Both the position numbers and the translations under genes were made by a program. Positions 1 to 7,909 of a stretch of 43,249 bases of DNA are shown here, in pieces (position 1 is the stretch's first letter; every line of letters starts with the position of its first letter). The notes under the pieces are model-generated. The model was not told where the DNA came from, made no database searches, and saw only the letters and a list, made by a program, of their open reading frames with translations. Source of the DNA: an uncultured Eubacteriales bacterium (GTDB lineage: Bacteria > Bacillota > Clostridia > Oscillospirales > CAG-272); NCBI GenBank assembly GCA_949299535.1, contig CASGAQ010000012.1:1-43249 (forward strand), given 5' to 3'.

Positions 1-7
1 ACTTCAG

Positions 8-33
8 TCGGGCTACGCCCTCCCTCCGTCAGA
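8..33. repeat. possible intergenic palindromic repeat remnant
   Basis: A GC-rich stretch at the window edge contains the short hairpin GGGC-tac-GCCC and CTCCCTC. This resembles the CAGTCGGC/CTCCCTC-type intergenic repeats I know from gut Clostridia. Only one partial copy is visible, so the assignment is tentative. The rest of the first 170 bases is AT-rich and I see no gene in it. Confidence 0.25.
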
Positions 34-129
34 AAAATCAATTCTCCATAGACAAAACTCTTTCGCTTTTTCCGGTCTCACATCATTGACAAACGAACAC
101 TTTTCGTCAATATATTTTTAAAATAGGTA

Positions 130-158
130 TTGCTTTTTTTGAAAAAGTGATATATAAT
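130..158 (+). promoter_or_regulatory. promoter of tRNA-Leu
   Basis: TTGCTT at 130-135 and TATAAT at 153-158 are separated by 17 bp. Transcription would start about 10 bases before the mature tRNA 5' end at 174. Confidence 0.6.
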
Positions 159-173
159 ATTAAAGTCAGATTT

Positions 174-260
174 GCCGGTGTGGTGGAATTGGCAGACGCG
201 CCGGACTCAAAATCCGGTGGTAGCGATACCATGCGGGTTCGACCCCCGCCACCGGCACCA
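174..260 (+). tRNA. tRNA-Leu (anticodon CAA)
   Basis: An 87-nt class II tRNA. The acceptor arm GCCGGTG pairs with CACCGGC, and CCA is encoded. The anticodon stem CCGGA/TCCGG encloses loop CTCAAAA, giving anticodon CAA. A long variable arm (GGTAGCGATACC) and the T-arm GCGGG-TTCGACC-CCCGC are present. It is a single gene with its own promoter, directly followed by an intrinsic terminator. Confidence 0.97.
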
Positions 261-266
261 TTGGCT

Positions 267-308
267 GAGCACGGACGCATTTTGCGTTCCGTGCTTGGCT
301 TTTTTTGT
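267..308 (+). terminator. intrinsic terminator of tRNA-Leu
   Basis: AGCACGGA-CGCA and TGCG-TTCCGTGCT form a long perfect stem, followed by TTGGC and a seven-T run. Confidence 0.85.
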
Positions 309-481
309 TTTGTGCTCTCTAAGAAGTCCGGCGTCTGTTTTCAGCGTTTTTAATCGGTTGAAAACTGACGCAAGTCGTGCCTTGAATTCTCCTTTTTTTG
401 CTTTTTATAAAATTATAACAATAATTTTTGTAACCGAATTCAAAAAGCCAACACTATATAGGTGAAAGAGAGGGAAATAAA

Positions 482-2098
482 ATGTCGGATTCTATAAACA
501 TGCCGGAAAAGCTTGCGGAGTTTTTCGTGAAAAACTACATGGAAAAGATTTTCTACTTCTGCCTGAAAAAAACGGGGAACCAATTTGATGCGGAAGATCT
601 TACACAAAATATTTTACTTAATATAATAGCCGCTCTGAACAAAGGAGTCATTCCTTCAAACTTTTCGGCGTGGATATGGAAAATTGTACGCAACAAATAT
701 TCTGTCTGGGCAGCATACAAGCATAGAGAACACGAGTCGGTAACCGGTTACGACATCGGTGACTATGAAATTGCGTATGAAAGCGAAAATGTTCTGGACG
801 ATATAATAAACACCGAAGAAGTATTGTTGCTTCGGCGTGAACTTGCGTTCATTAAAAGAGATTTTCGCGACATTTTGATTGCCTATTATCTGGAATACAG
901 AAGCGTGCGCGATATTTCGCTGTCTCTTTCGATTTCGGAAGACGCGGTAAAGCAAAGACTTCACCGTGCAAGAAAAAAACTGAAAGAGGGTATGAATATG
1001 ACAAGGGAATTTGGAAAACGTAGCTATAATCCTGATAAAATGCATTTTTTGGCAAGCGGTTCGCAGCCAAGCGGACTTCCTTGGAAAGTCGTTCATAGAA
1101 AAATTCCGCAAAATATTTTACTTCAGGCAAGCAATAATCCTTCGACGATTGAAGAACTTTCGCTTGAACTTGGAATAGCGTTGCCTTATATGGAAGAGGA
1201 GGTGGACATTTTATACCGCGCAACACTGCTCGAGAAACAAGGAGACAAGTATATTACAAATTTCTTCATTTTTGACCGAGAGAGCCGACTTGAAATGTAC
1301 AATGCTATGATAGACGGCTCCAAGGAAAGGAGTGTTGCAATACAAAAGCTTATAGACGAGTCAATGGCTGATATCCGCAATCTCAATATTGCCGGAGAAC
1401 ATATTGATGACAATACGATACGGTGGTTTTTGGTTCCTCACACCATTGACTATTTTATAGAAACGATTGTAAAAGAGCAGAGCGGAGGCTTTTATGATCC
1501 TCCGGTGCGTGCAAACGGAGAGACATGGGGGTTTGTGGGTTATGAAACAACCACTGAACTTCCCGATAATATAACAATGGGACACAATGGGTGCGAAAAT
1601 GATAAAAATGCTTTTTGGACTTATAAATACGGCGATTATTCTATGTGGGACCAGTGCGGCGAACCGGAATACCGAGAAGCAATGTTATTATGCGATTGTC
1701 TTAGATCAAATCGTTTTGCTGCGTCTTTTTCGGAAGTCGAAAAAAGCCTCTGGGACAACATAGACGGCAAATATGCCCATGCTGACGGCAGCGGAGCGAT
1801 TGTTCCGGATGTTCTTGTTATGACATCAGATAAAATCAAAAAAATCAATCAACTTTTGGAGCAGCATACGAGTTACGGGTTGATAGCCGAAAATTACAGA
1901 AATCTGTATAAAAAACTTGAATATATACTGAAAAAACACAGTCACGCTGTTTTGAAAAATTATATCGGTTATAATATACGAATGGAAATGTATTTTACCA
2001 GAATGATGGCGGTACACGATCTTGTTGACAGCAAATTCCTGAAAGTTCCCGAAGATACAAGCAAATCCTCTCTTGGAATGTATATATTGCTTAAATAA
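482..2098 (+). CDS. ECF-type RNA polymerase sigma factor with long C-terminal extension
   Basis: 538 aa. Residues ~10-85 form sigma region 2 (DAEDLTQNILLNI and FSAWIWKIVRNKY). Residues ~125-175 form region 4, an HTH with VRDISLSLSISEDAVKQRLHRARKKL. These mark a sigma-70 family factor of the ECF group, which redirects RNA polymerase to specific promoters. ECF factors are normally about 160-200 aa, so the remaining ~360 residues are unusual. Residues ~215-265 look like a winged helix (STIEELSLELGIAL, then EKQGDKYITNFF). The rest is soluble, with several Trp/Tyr/Asp-rich blocks and no obvious membrane segment. No anti-sigma gene is adjacent, so the extension may sense a signal itself (inference). 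ATG follows GAGAGGG by about 7 bases. GTAACC at ~431 could be the -35 of an ECF-type promoter, but this is unproven. Confidence 0.85.
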   Translation: MSDSINMPEKLAEFFVKNYMEKIFYFCLKKTGNQFDAEDLTQNILLNIIAALNKGVIPSNFSAWIWKIVRNKYSVWAAYKHREHESVTGYDIGDYEIAYESENVLDDIINTEEVLLLRRELAFIKRDFRDILIAYYLEYRSVRDISLSLSISEDAVKQRLHRARKKLKEGMNMTREFGKRSYNPDKMHFLASGSQPSGLPWKVVHRKIPQNILLQASNNPSTIEELSLELGIALPYMEEEVDILYRATLLEKQGDKYITNFFIFDRESRLEMYNAMIDGSKERSVAIQKLIDESMADIRNLNIAGEHIDDNTIRWFLVPHTIDYFIETIVKEQSGGFYDPPVRANGETWGFVGYETTTELPDNITMGHNGCENDKNAFWTYKYGDYSMWDQCGEPEYREAMLLCDCLRSNRFAASFSEVEKSLWDNIDGKYAHADGSGAIVPDVLVMTSDKIKKINQLLEQHTSYGLIAENYRNLYKKLEYILKKHSHAVLKNYIGYNIRMEMYFTRMMAVHDLVDSKFLKVPEDTSKSSLGMYILLK

Positions 2099-2106
2099 CA
2101 TTGAAT

Positions 2107-2156
2107 AACACCATCGAATTCCGAAATTTTTCAGTTTGAATTCGGTGGTGTTTTTT
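2107..2156 (+). terminator. intrinsic terminator of the ECF sigma gene
   Basis: AACACCATCGAATTC pairs with GAATTCGGTGGTGTT (15 bp, one G-T), followed by a T run. Confidence 0.9.
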
Positions 2157-2308
2157 CGAAATTGTTCTTGCAAAATGTATAAATTTTTTACTGTCGGGCT
2201 TTTTCGTTTGAGGCGCCTTACGGCAAAACGCCGGTTTCTTATATTTGTATAAAAAATCAAGTTAAACAGAGAACAAAAATAAAACTAACGGTTTTTTTAG
2301 AGAACCGG

Positions 2309-2337
2309 TTGACTTTTTTGATTTTTTGTGATATGAT
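2309..2337 (+). promoter_or_regulatory. promoter of the GAP-family gene
   Basis: TTGACT at 2309-2314, 17 bp, TATGAT at 2332-2337. The predicted start is near 2344, giving a ~110-nt leader before the ATG at 2455. The stretch between 2157 and 2308 is AT-rich and I see no gene in it. A palindromic AACCGGTT overlaps the -35 and could be an operator. Confidence 0.75.
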
Positions 2338-2343
2338 CTATAA

Positions 2344-2442
2344 AAAATTATAGTATCACTGCCACCGGGCAGTAAATGCGAAAGCGTTTGTACACATCGT
2401 TAGGTCTTTGAAGATGTGCTACGGACGCTGTTTTTGTTTTTT
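2344..2442 (+). promoter_or_regulatory. structured leader with premature terminator (attenuator-like)
   Basis: The leader starts with a tight hairpin, ACTGCC/GGCAGT around loop ACCG (2358-2373). A long stem follows: AGCGTTTGTA (2383-2392) plus CACATC pairs with GATGTG plus TACGGACGCT (2413-2429). It ends in GTTTTTGTTTTTT just before the ribosome binding site. This is an intrinsic terminator between promoter and gene, which implies conditional read-through. The ~40 nt before it could be a small aptamer or protein-binding site. I do not recognise a known riboswitch class; fluoride, preQ1-I and guanidine-II cores do not fit. Confidence 0.55.
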
Positions 2443-2454
2443 AGGAGGATTTTT

Positions 2455-3138
2455 ATGATAGGTCTTTTAGGAACTGCTGTCACAGCCAGCTTTTTCGACA
2501 GTCTTAACCCGTCTGCCATAGCGCAGCAAATGCTTATACAGGCGATGCTTAAAAAGAAACGCCACGTCTGGTTTTTTATACTTGGTATAGGACTTGCAAA
2601 CATCGTACTCGGAATCGGTATTTACTACGGAGTTGTAGCTTGGATATCAGAGCTTTTGTCGAATCTGGCATCAAATTACCCGTTATATACATACGGTGCG
2701 GAAACTGCGGCAGGTATCTTGTTGCTTTCTCTCGGAGCATTTCTTATATTCAGAACACGCAGAATAAACGCTTCGGCTGAAAGCGCGGAAAATACGGCTA
2801 AAGCTCCCAAGAGCCTTTCTCCCGTATCGCTTTTTATAATGGGAGCGGCTTTTTGCGGAGTCGAACTTACAAGCGCGCTTCCGTACTTCGGATTTTTGGC
2901 AATACTTGCTTCTTACGAACTTGTATTTCCTTTTGTTTTGAGTTTCATTATCCTTTATACTTTCATATATGCGTTACCGCTTATACTGCTGTATTTCGGA
3001 TACAACAAGATACAGGGCACGAAAGCGATCAAAAAACTTGAATTTGTTATGGGAAAGGTTGCGTCTTATATCGTGCCGGTCGTTATATTTCTGGTCGGCG
3101 CATATATGATATACAGCGGTATGATCGCATTGATATGA
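2455..3138 (+). CDS. GAP-family (SfLAP/CcdA-like) integral membrane protein
   Basis: 227 aa with about six hydrophobic helices. The N-terminal FFDSLNPSAIAQQ motif resembles the Asn-Pro motif of LysE/CcdA/GAP-type six-helix proteins, without the CcdA cysteine. A central basic loop (~100-125) separates two three-helix halves. Residues ~130-155 (MGAAFCGVELTSALPYFGFL) repeat the amphipathic motif, as expected for a pseudo-duplicated transporter. These families export small solutes or reducing power; the substrate here is unknown. The chosen ATG lies 7 bases after TAGGAGGA, while an upstream in-frame ATG at 2416 lies inside the terminator stem. It is monocistronic with its own promoter, attenuator and terminator. 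Confidence 0.6.
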   Translation: MIGLLGTAVTASFFDSLNPSAIAQQMLIQAMLKKKRHVWFFILGIGLANIVLGIGIYYGVVAWISELLSNLASNYPLYTYGAETAAGILLLSLGAFLIFRTRRINASAESAENTAKAPKSLSPVSLFIMGAAFCGVELTSALPYFGFLAILASYELVFPFVLSFIILYTFIYALPLILLYFGYNKIQGTKAIKKLEFVMGKVASYIVPVVIFLVGAYMIYSGMIALI

Positions 3139-3157
3139 TCCTCACCGCGAAAGTTAA

Positions 3158-3183
3158 AAAAGACTTGCATAGTAAGTCTTTTG
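3158..3183 (+). terminator. intrinsic terminator of the GAP-family gene
   Basis: AAAGACTT and AAGTCTTT form a stem around a seven-base loop, with a short T tract. Confidence 0.65.
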
Positions 3184-3250
3184 AGATAGTCGAAAAATTA
3201 TTCATGCCGGCTTGAAAAATGCGACGATTCTAAAAAAATCGAAAAAACAC

Positions 3251-3280
3251 TTGACTTTTTCGGGTGTTTCATGATAGAAT
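3251..3280 (+). promoter_or_regulatory. promoter of the rplU-prp-rpmA operon
   Basis: TTGACT at 3251-3256 and TAGAAT at 3275-3280 with an 18-bp spacer. About 90 nt of leader follow. Confidence 0.7.
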
Positions 3281-3286
3281 GATATG

Positions 3287-3360
3287 CCGCTTAATATTCG
3301 GTCATAAAAAACGCTTTGCGTTTACCGTGTTTAGCGAGTCGTAAAATGAAAGAGAGGTGC
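3287..3360 (+). ncRNA. putative ribosomal protein L21 leader
   Basis: The 5' UTR of rplU contains an AACGC-ttt-GCGTT hairpin (around 3310-3322) and ends with GTAAAATGAAAGAGAGGTGC. Firmicute L21 operons usually carry a structured autoregulatory leader at this place. The assignment rests on position and visible hairpin, not on a covariance match. Confidence 0.4.
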
Positions 3361-3368
3361 TTTCTGAA

Positions 3369-3677
3369 ATGTTCGCAATCATAGTAACAGGTGGAAAGCA
3401 GTACAAAGTTCAGGAAGGCGACGTAGTTTTCGTTGAAAAACTCGCAGCTTCCGAAGGCGAAGAAGTGAAGTTCGATACAGTTCTCGCTGTTTCCGGTGAA
3501 AATTTTGTAGCCGGCGCGCCCACAGTAGACGGTGCATATGTAACTGCAAAGGTTCTTAAGAACGGCAAGGGCAAAAAGATCCATGTTCTTAAATACAAAT
3601 CCAAGAAAAACGAAAAGAAAAAAATCGGTCACAGACAGCCTTACACAAAGGTTCAGATCGATAAGATCGTCGGCTGA
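3369..3677 (+). CDS. rplU: 50S ribosomal protein L21
   Basis: 102 aa, the normal length for bacterial L21. It starts [18 protein letters not shown], the invariant L21 N-terminus, and contains the [25 protein letters not shown] rRNA-binding tail. The ATG at 3369 is preferred over an in-frame ATG at 3357 because it matches the family N-terminus and sits at a workable distance from GAGAGGTG. L21 binds 23S rRNA in the large subunit. It is first gene of the conserved rplU-prp-rpmA operon. Confidence 0.97.
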   Translation: MFAIIVTGGKQYKVQEGDVVFVEKLAASEGEEVKFDTVLAVSGENFVAGAPTVDGAYVTAKVLKNGKGKKIHVLKYKSKKNEKKKIGHRQPYTKVQIDKIVG

Positions 3678-3682
3678 GTATC

Positions 3683-4039
3683 ATGATTAAGGTAGTGGTT
3701 TATAAAAGCGGAATGCGCTATTACGGTTTTCATGTTTCCGGTCACGCCGGATACGATGAAGCCGGAAAAGATATAATTTGTTCTGCTGTTTCCGCAATGA
3801 CTATGCTCGTCGTCAACACTATCGAGGTCGTATTCGGTTGCGATGTGGATTACCGCATCGATGAAAAGACGGCGGATATAGATGTCACGGTAAAGTCTGC
3901 GCTTCCCGATTATGAACATGATCCCACTAAGAGATACGCTGTTTCCGGCGTTATAGAGGGATATTATCTTCAGCTTATGGATATGCTGGAGGATTATTAC
4001 GACTACCTTGACGTAGATCTTGAAGACAAGGATTTCTGA
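3683..4039 (+). CDS. prp: ribosomal-processing cysteine protease Prp
   Basis: 118 aa. The family motif GHAGYDEAGKDIICSAVSA at residues ~20-38 holds the catalytic His (H21) and Cys (C33). Prp removes the N-terminal extension of L27 in Firmicutes and related bacteria before it enters the ribosome. Its location between rplU and rpmA, and the uncleaved extension on the L27 of this window, support the assignment. It starts 5 bases after the rplU stop, so translation is probably coupled. Confidence 0.95.
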   Translation: MIKVVVYKSGMRYYGFHVSGHAGYDEAGKDIICSAVSAMTMLVVNTIEVVFGCDVDYRIDEKTADIDVTVKSALPDYEHDPTKRYAVSGVIEGYYLQLMDMLEDYYDYLDVDLEDKDF

Positions 4040-4075
4040 GTACATTTTTTTAAAATTTAAATGGAGGTATTTAAA

Positions 4076-4357
4076 ATGTTGAAGTTAAGCTTACAGTTTT
4101 TCGCTCATAAAAAAGGTGTTGGTTCTACAAAGAACGGCCGCGACAGTAACGCGCAGAGACTCGGCGTTAAGAAATTTGACGGCGAAAGTGTAATCGCAGG
4201 CAACATCATCGTTCGCCAGAGAGGCACAAATGTTCATCCCGGCGCAGGCGTAGGTATCGGCAAAGACGATACGCTTTTCGCTCTTATCGACGGAACGGTT
4301 AAATTTGAGCGCATTTCCGGCAACAAAAAACGTGTTAAAGTTGTTGCTGCTGAATAA
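4076..4357 (+). CDS. rpmA: 50S ribosomal protein L27 (with Prp-cleavable N-terminus)
   Basis: 93 aa. It begins [20 protein letters not shown]: the first nine residues are the Firmicute extension ending in the Phe-Phe cleavage site of Prp, and the mature protein would begin near Ala10-His11. The body [21 protein letters not shown] is the L27 signature. The ATG at 4076 is chosen because an in-frame ATG at 4061 overlaps the GGAGG ribosome binding site used by 4076. L27 sits near the peptidyl-transferase centre. A terminator follows directly. Confidence 0.97.
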   Translation: MLKLSLQFFAHKKGVGSTKNGRDSNAQRLGVKKFDGESVIAGNIIVRQRGTNVHPGAGVGIGKDDTLFALIDGTVKFERISGNKKRVKVVAAE

Positions 4358-4373
4358 TTTTTACGCAGAAAAG

Positions 4374-4406
4374 AAAAATCCGTGCTTTATTGAGCGCGGA
4401 TTTTTT
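4374..4406 (+). terminator. intrinsic terminator of rplU-prp-rpmA
   Basis: AATCCGTGCT pairs with AGCGCGGATT around TTATTG, followed by a T run. Confidence 0.9.
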
Positions 4407-4459
4407 ATATGCTCTTTCAAAAGTATCTTTAAACTTAATGAATGTTCATAAAATATTTA

Positions 4460-4488
4460 TTGTATAAACAGAGCGAACATGATATAAT
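4460..4488 (+). promoter_or_regulatory. promoter of the small membrane protein gene
   Basis: TTGTAT at 4460-4465, 17 bp, TATAAT at 4483-4488. Confidence 0.7.
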
Positions 4489-4526
4489 TATATGAAAAAC
4501 AATAATTCCAATCTTCGGAGGGTAAA

Positions 4527-4979
4527 ATGAACCGATCCCAAAAAATAAAGGAAAATATCAGAACCTTTCTAGGACGCACAGGATTTTACTTTACCATCGT
4601 TACCGTTTTGATAAATACGGTGCTGTCCATAGCTTTTCCGAGCGGAGATAAAGCTGTTCTCCCGTCTACTTTTATATGGTTCTTTCTGTTTTCCGCAATA
4701 TTTTCGCTGTGCGATTTTATTTTTCAGGCAAATTTCATAGAATCGTATGCCGCAAAAGCCGTTATCCATTTTGTTTTGGTCACGATGGATTTTGCAATTG
4801 TTATGGCTTGGCTGACCGATAGAAGCAGAAGCATGAAATCCATCGTTTTCGCAGTTCTTATTTTTGCTGTTTTCTTCTTGGCGGTAGATATTATCCGCGC
4901 AGTTATCCACTATGCAGTAAACAAAAAAGCGAACGCAAATAAGGAATACAGCTCGGTATTTTCCGATGAACATAAATGA
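4527..4979 (+). CDS. four-helix membrane protein, DUF3021-like
   Basis: 150 aa with four predicted membrane helices (~18-38, 46-66, 75-95, 103-125) and a polar C-terminal tail. Length and topology resemble DUF3021-type proteins, which often accompany LytTR regulators, but no LytTR gene is nearby and the match is only by general form. ATG follows CGGAGGG at good spacing. The gene has its own promoter and shares a terminator with the convergent M23 peptidase gene. Function unknown. Confidence 0.5.
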   Translation: MNRSQKIKENIRTFLGRTGFYFTIVTVLINTVLSIAFPSGDKAVLPSTFIWFFLFSAIFSLCDFIFQANFIESYAAKAVIHFVLVTMDFAIVMAWLTDRSRSMKSIVFAVLIFAVFFLAVDIIRAVIHYAVNKKANANKEYSSVFSDEHK

Positions 4980-5000
4980 CGGCGATATGGTCAGAGCAAA

Positions 5001-5036
5001 AGCAAAAAAGCGTCTTAATATGGACGCTTTTTTTGC
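5001..5036. terminator. bidirectional terminator
   Basis: AGCAAAAAAGCGTC pairs with GACGCTTTTTTTGCT. A-rich and T-rich arms allow termination in both directions, serving the 4527 gene (+) and the 5039 gene (-). Confidence 0.85.
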
Positions 5037-5038
5037 TT

Positions 5039-6049
5039 TTAATCGGGAATTGTAAAATCTGCTATTGGGTTGACAGGGTAATATTCACCATCATCTTTTC
5101 TGTAAACCGCGGAGCGGTATGATGAGAGAAATTTTGTCAGCTCGTATAGATCTATCCATATTTGATTTGTGCCGTCTTTCTGTACCTCGTTGAAGATGAG
5201 TTGCAGACCGACATGGAGATGAGGAACGTTTATGTTGTTCGTATCCTCCTTGGCGCTGTAACCGGTCATGCCGAGATAACCTATGACCTCGCCCGCCGTA
5301 ACTATCTTGCCCTCGTACATATCGTTATATGGATGGCCTTTGCGAAGATGAGCATAGTAATAATATCTTTTTCCGTCAAAAGATCGTATGCCTATGCGCC
5401 AGCCTCCGTATTGATTCCAGCCGACGCACTCCACATATCCCGATTCTATTGCAACGATTGGCGTTCCCACGGAACCCAGCATATCATGCCCCAGATGATG
5501 GCGCGCATATCCGTATGTCCTTGAAGCTCCGAAATCATCATAGTCGCTGTAATGGTATCCTGCGGCAAACGGCGAAAATGCCTTGACGCCGTATTTTAAT
5601 TTATATTCATATCGACCGTCTGTCTCTTCGTATACTCCATATTCTCCTATCATGCCGTCAAGCACGGCTCCGTAGGCTTCTTTGTAATAAGAATAAAATT
5701 TCATATCTTTAAAGGCGTCAGGGGAGTCGGATAATTTTTCATATGCGTAGGAAAGATCACTTTTTTTGTAATTTTTGAAGTTTCCCCCGTATTTTGCTCC
5801 GAGATATGCCAAAAGAGATGAGAAACTTACGTTTCCTTCACTTTCGATATCGAGCACGGCGGCGTCACGCATGGCTTCGGCGGTAACGTCGAAATCTACC
5901 CATTTTATATATTTGACTCCGTCGGAGAGCGCATAGGCCTCTGCCGCGCCGCCTATGCCGCGAGGAAATAATAACGATACGGCAAGCACTGCTGCTATTA
6001 ATGAATAGATGACGTGTGCTTTTCTGTTTTTTTTGTGTAAAAAATACAT
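5039..6049 (-). CDS. secreted M23-family metallopeptidase
   Basis: 336 aa. A basic start, hydrophobic core (residues ~13-30) and AEAYA near residue 40 form a signal peptide or anchor. The C-terminal LytM/M23 domain (~180-290) carries HxGxD (H185, D189), YAHL with H234, and HLH (H277, H279), the zinc and catalytic residues of peptidoglycan endopeptidases. It should cleave cross-link peptides in the wall. The middle part (~45-175) is not recognised. Such proteins act in wall remodelling, division or engulfment during sporulation, and nothing here tells which. It is convergent with the upstream membrane protein gene and monocistronic. Confidence 0.9.
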   Translation of the reverse strand: MYFLHKKNRKAHVIYSLIAAVLAVSLLFPRGIGGAAEAYALSDGVKYIKWVDFDVTAEAMRDAAVLDIESEGNVSFSSLLAYLGAKYGGNFKNYKKSDLSYAYEKLSDSPDAFKDMKFYSYYKEAYGAVLDGMIGEYGVYEETDGRYEYKLKYGVKAFSPFAAGYHYSDYDDFGASRTYGYARHHLGHDMLGSVGTPIVAIESGYVECVGWNQYGGWRIGIRSFDGKRYYYYAHLRKGHPYNDMYEGKIVTAGEVIGYLGMTGYSAKEDTNNINVPHLHVGLQLIFNEVQKDGTNQIWIDLYELTKFLSSYRSAVYRKDDGEYYPVNPIADFTIPD

Positions 6050-6232
6050 TGTGCCTCCGACAGATCGTTCTCTCTTTTTTTGATTATTTGTATATATCTA
6101 TGTGAGAGGACGTCAAAATATGAAAAAACGCATAAATCATGAAAAAAACTATATGCTTAAAAATTTTTCTGCAACATGCTGAATTTATTTGAGGAAAAAT
6201 ATTATTTGTGGAATTTTTTTGAAAAAAATGTA

Positions 6233-6261
6233 TTGACAAATCCTCTGATCTGTGATATCAT
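6233..6261 (+). promoter_or_regulatory. promoter of tRNA-Lys
   Basis: TTGACA at 6233-6238, 17 bp, TATCAT at 6256-6261. The mature tRNA begins 20 bases further on. The rest of 6050-6232 is AT-rich and I see nothing in it. Confidence 0.8.
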
Positions 6262-6280
6262 ATTTAAGTACTAAGGAAAT

Positions 6281-6356
6281 GCCCCATTAGCTCAGCCGGT
6301 AGAGCACATGACTTTTAATCATGGTGTCCGGAGTTCGATTCTCCGATGGAGCACCA
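6281..6356 (+). tRNA. tRNA-Lys (anticodon UUU)
   Basis: A 76-nt tRNA with encoded CCA. The anticodon stem CATGA/TCATG encloses CTTTTAA (anticodon TTT). The T-arm is CGGAG-TTCGATT-CTCCG. The acceptor arm GCCCCAT/ATGGAGC has one C-A mismatch at the third pair; the rest is canonical. Confidence 0.97.
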
Positions 6357-6357
6357 G

Positions 6358-6394
6358 AAAAGCCGATATCCAGTGAAGGATATCGGCTTTTTCC
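6358..6394 (+). terminator. intrinsic terminator of tRNA-Lys
   Basis: AAAAGCCGATATCC pairs with GGATATCGGCTTTT, followed by T-rich sequence. Confidence 0.9.
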
Positions 6395-6573
6395 TTTTTA
6401 TTCGATATAATAGGAACTCTCGGACAGGAAAATTTTGCCTCTATATATCGGATTCTTAGAATCTGAGAGTGATTCCAAGCATTTTGGGTGGACTTCCGAC
6501 TGTCAAAATGTTAGAATCTAAGCAAGCCAAGTGTTCTGCAGAACAGGCAATTTACTCAAAAGGAGAAATATTC

Positions 6574-7842
6574 ATGGAACGAAACAGTATCGGCGGATTT
6601 ATCGCCGTGTTACGAAAAGCAAACGGCATGACGCAAAAGGAACTTGCGGAACAGCTCAACGTTTCGGATAAAACCGTAAGCCGCTGGGAGTGCGGCGACG
6701 GAGATCCCGAACTTTCACTTATTCCGATTATTGCGGAGATATTCGGCGTCACCTGCGACGAACTTCTGCAAGGCGCGCGCAAATCTCAATCTGAGCGCGA
6801 AGCAACGGCAGATTCGGAAGAACCTTCTGCAAAAAGCGACAAGCTGATAAAACGTCTGCTTAACTCTTGCTTTTCAAAATATAAAAGCCGCTCATATATC
6901 GCAATAGGAATCTCCGTGATAGGTTTTATTGCGGCTCTCATCTGCAACCTTGTTTTCTTGCGCGCGGCTCTCGGCGCTCTGATCGGTATGATATTTTTTG
7001 CGGCAAGCATCGTTTGCCAGGCAGTATTTATCAACAACGCCTTTTCAAGCGTCGCGGAAAGCGATATTGCAAAGAATGATGTATGGAAATTCAAACAAAA
7101 CGTCATTCGCTTTGCCATGCTGTCAATCGGTTTAACGGTAACGTTATTTGGATTTTTATTACCGTTGTTGGTAATAGACGCTTATATGGGACTTGCTTTT
7201 GGCAGCATGATGCTTTTAGGGTCGATATGTGCCGCGGTATTTCTCGCTATTTATACCGTCCTTTGTCGGGTTCTCAAAGCACATCTGCTGAAAAAAGAAG
7301 TCTATAAACTTGATGAAAAAGAGGAACGAATATATCTTCACAACTCCAAGGTAGAACGTCGGTGCTGTGCTTTTTTTCTGATATGCGCGGCTGTGACGCT
7401 TATGATACAAATTCCGCTCAACAGTTTCAAATACGATATATTTGCCGGTGGGACGGAATTTAACGATTACGAAAGCTTTATAGCATATATGGAAACTGAA
7501 AATCCTCCCAAGTTTAATTATGCATATAAAGAAACCAATGATGAAATTACCAGTTACTATGATGAACGCGGATTTTTGATATATGAATCAATCTACCAAA
7601 AAGAAATATTGACGGACATAAACGGAAACGTGATCATCGAATATATAGCTCGTAATAACGAAGCATCAAAAATATCTTACGGTGACAGCGGCGACAGTTT
7701 GCTGCCCATCACGGTATTTACTTCTGCCGATTACGATCAAGCCAACGCTGCAACAGCCATTTTAAATATCTGTTTTGCCGTTGTTTACTGCGCGGAACTC
7801 CTGACAGCGATCATTATTTACCGAAAGAAAAGGATGAGATAA
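6574..7842 (+). CDS. XRE-family regulator fused to a multi-helix membrane domain
   Basis: 422 aa. Residues 5-65 are a Cro/C1-type HTH (LRKANGMTQKELAEQLNVSDKTVSRWE and the following PELSLIPIIAEIFGVTCDELL). A polar linker follows. Residues ~105-240 hold about four membrane helices, and one more helix lies at ~262-280. An external, Tyr/Asp-rich segment (~285-390) ends in a last helix near the C-terminus. Such membrane-tethered HTH proteins are common in Clostridia and are presumed to sense an envelope or drug signal, but the signal is unknown. ATG at 6574 follows AAAGGAG; an upstream in-frame ATG at 6469 would add 35 unlike residues and is rejected. Confidence 0.8.
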   Translation: MERNSIGGFIAVLRKANGMTQKELAEQLNVSDKTVSRWECGDGDPELSLIPIIAEIFGVTCDELLQGARKSQSEREATADSEEPSAKSDKLIKRLLNSCFSKYKSRSYIAIGISVIGFIAALICNLVFLRAALGALIGMIFFAASIVCQAVFINNAFSSVAESDIAKNDVWKFKQNVIRFAMLSIGLTVTLFGFLLPLLVIDAYMGLAFGSMMLLGSICAAVFLAIYTVLCRVLKAHLLKKEVYKLDEKEERIYLHNSKVERRCCAFFLICAAVTLMIQIPLNSFKYDIFAGGTEFNDYESFIAYMETENPPKFNYAYKETNDEITSYYDERGFLIYESIYQKEILTDINGNVIIEYIARNNEASKISYGDSGDSLLPITVFTSADYDQANAATAILNICFAVVYCAELLTAIIIYRKKRMR

Positions 7843-7858
7843 CAACAGATTATAAAAT

Positions 7859-7887
7859 GACCGAGATGATATATCTCGGTCGTTTTT
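7859..7887 (+). terminator. intrinsic terminator of the XRE gene
   Basis: GACCGAGAT pairs with ATCTCGGTC, followed by GTTTTT. Confidence 0.85.
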
Positions 7888-7909
7888 GCATTTCGCATAT
7901 TTTCATTTT

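Noticed and set aside
2358..2373. Guanidine-II (mini-ykkC) riboswitch
   Set aside because: That class needs two hairpins with ACGR loops; here there is one hairpin with loop ACCG.
6469..6573. N-terminal extension of the XRE regulator
   Set aside because: No ribosome binding site at 6469, the residues do not fit an HTH protein, and AAAGGAG precedes the ATG at 6574.
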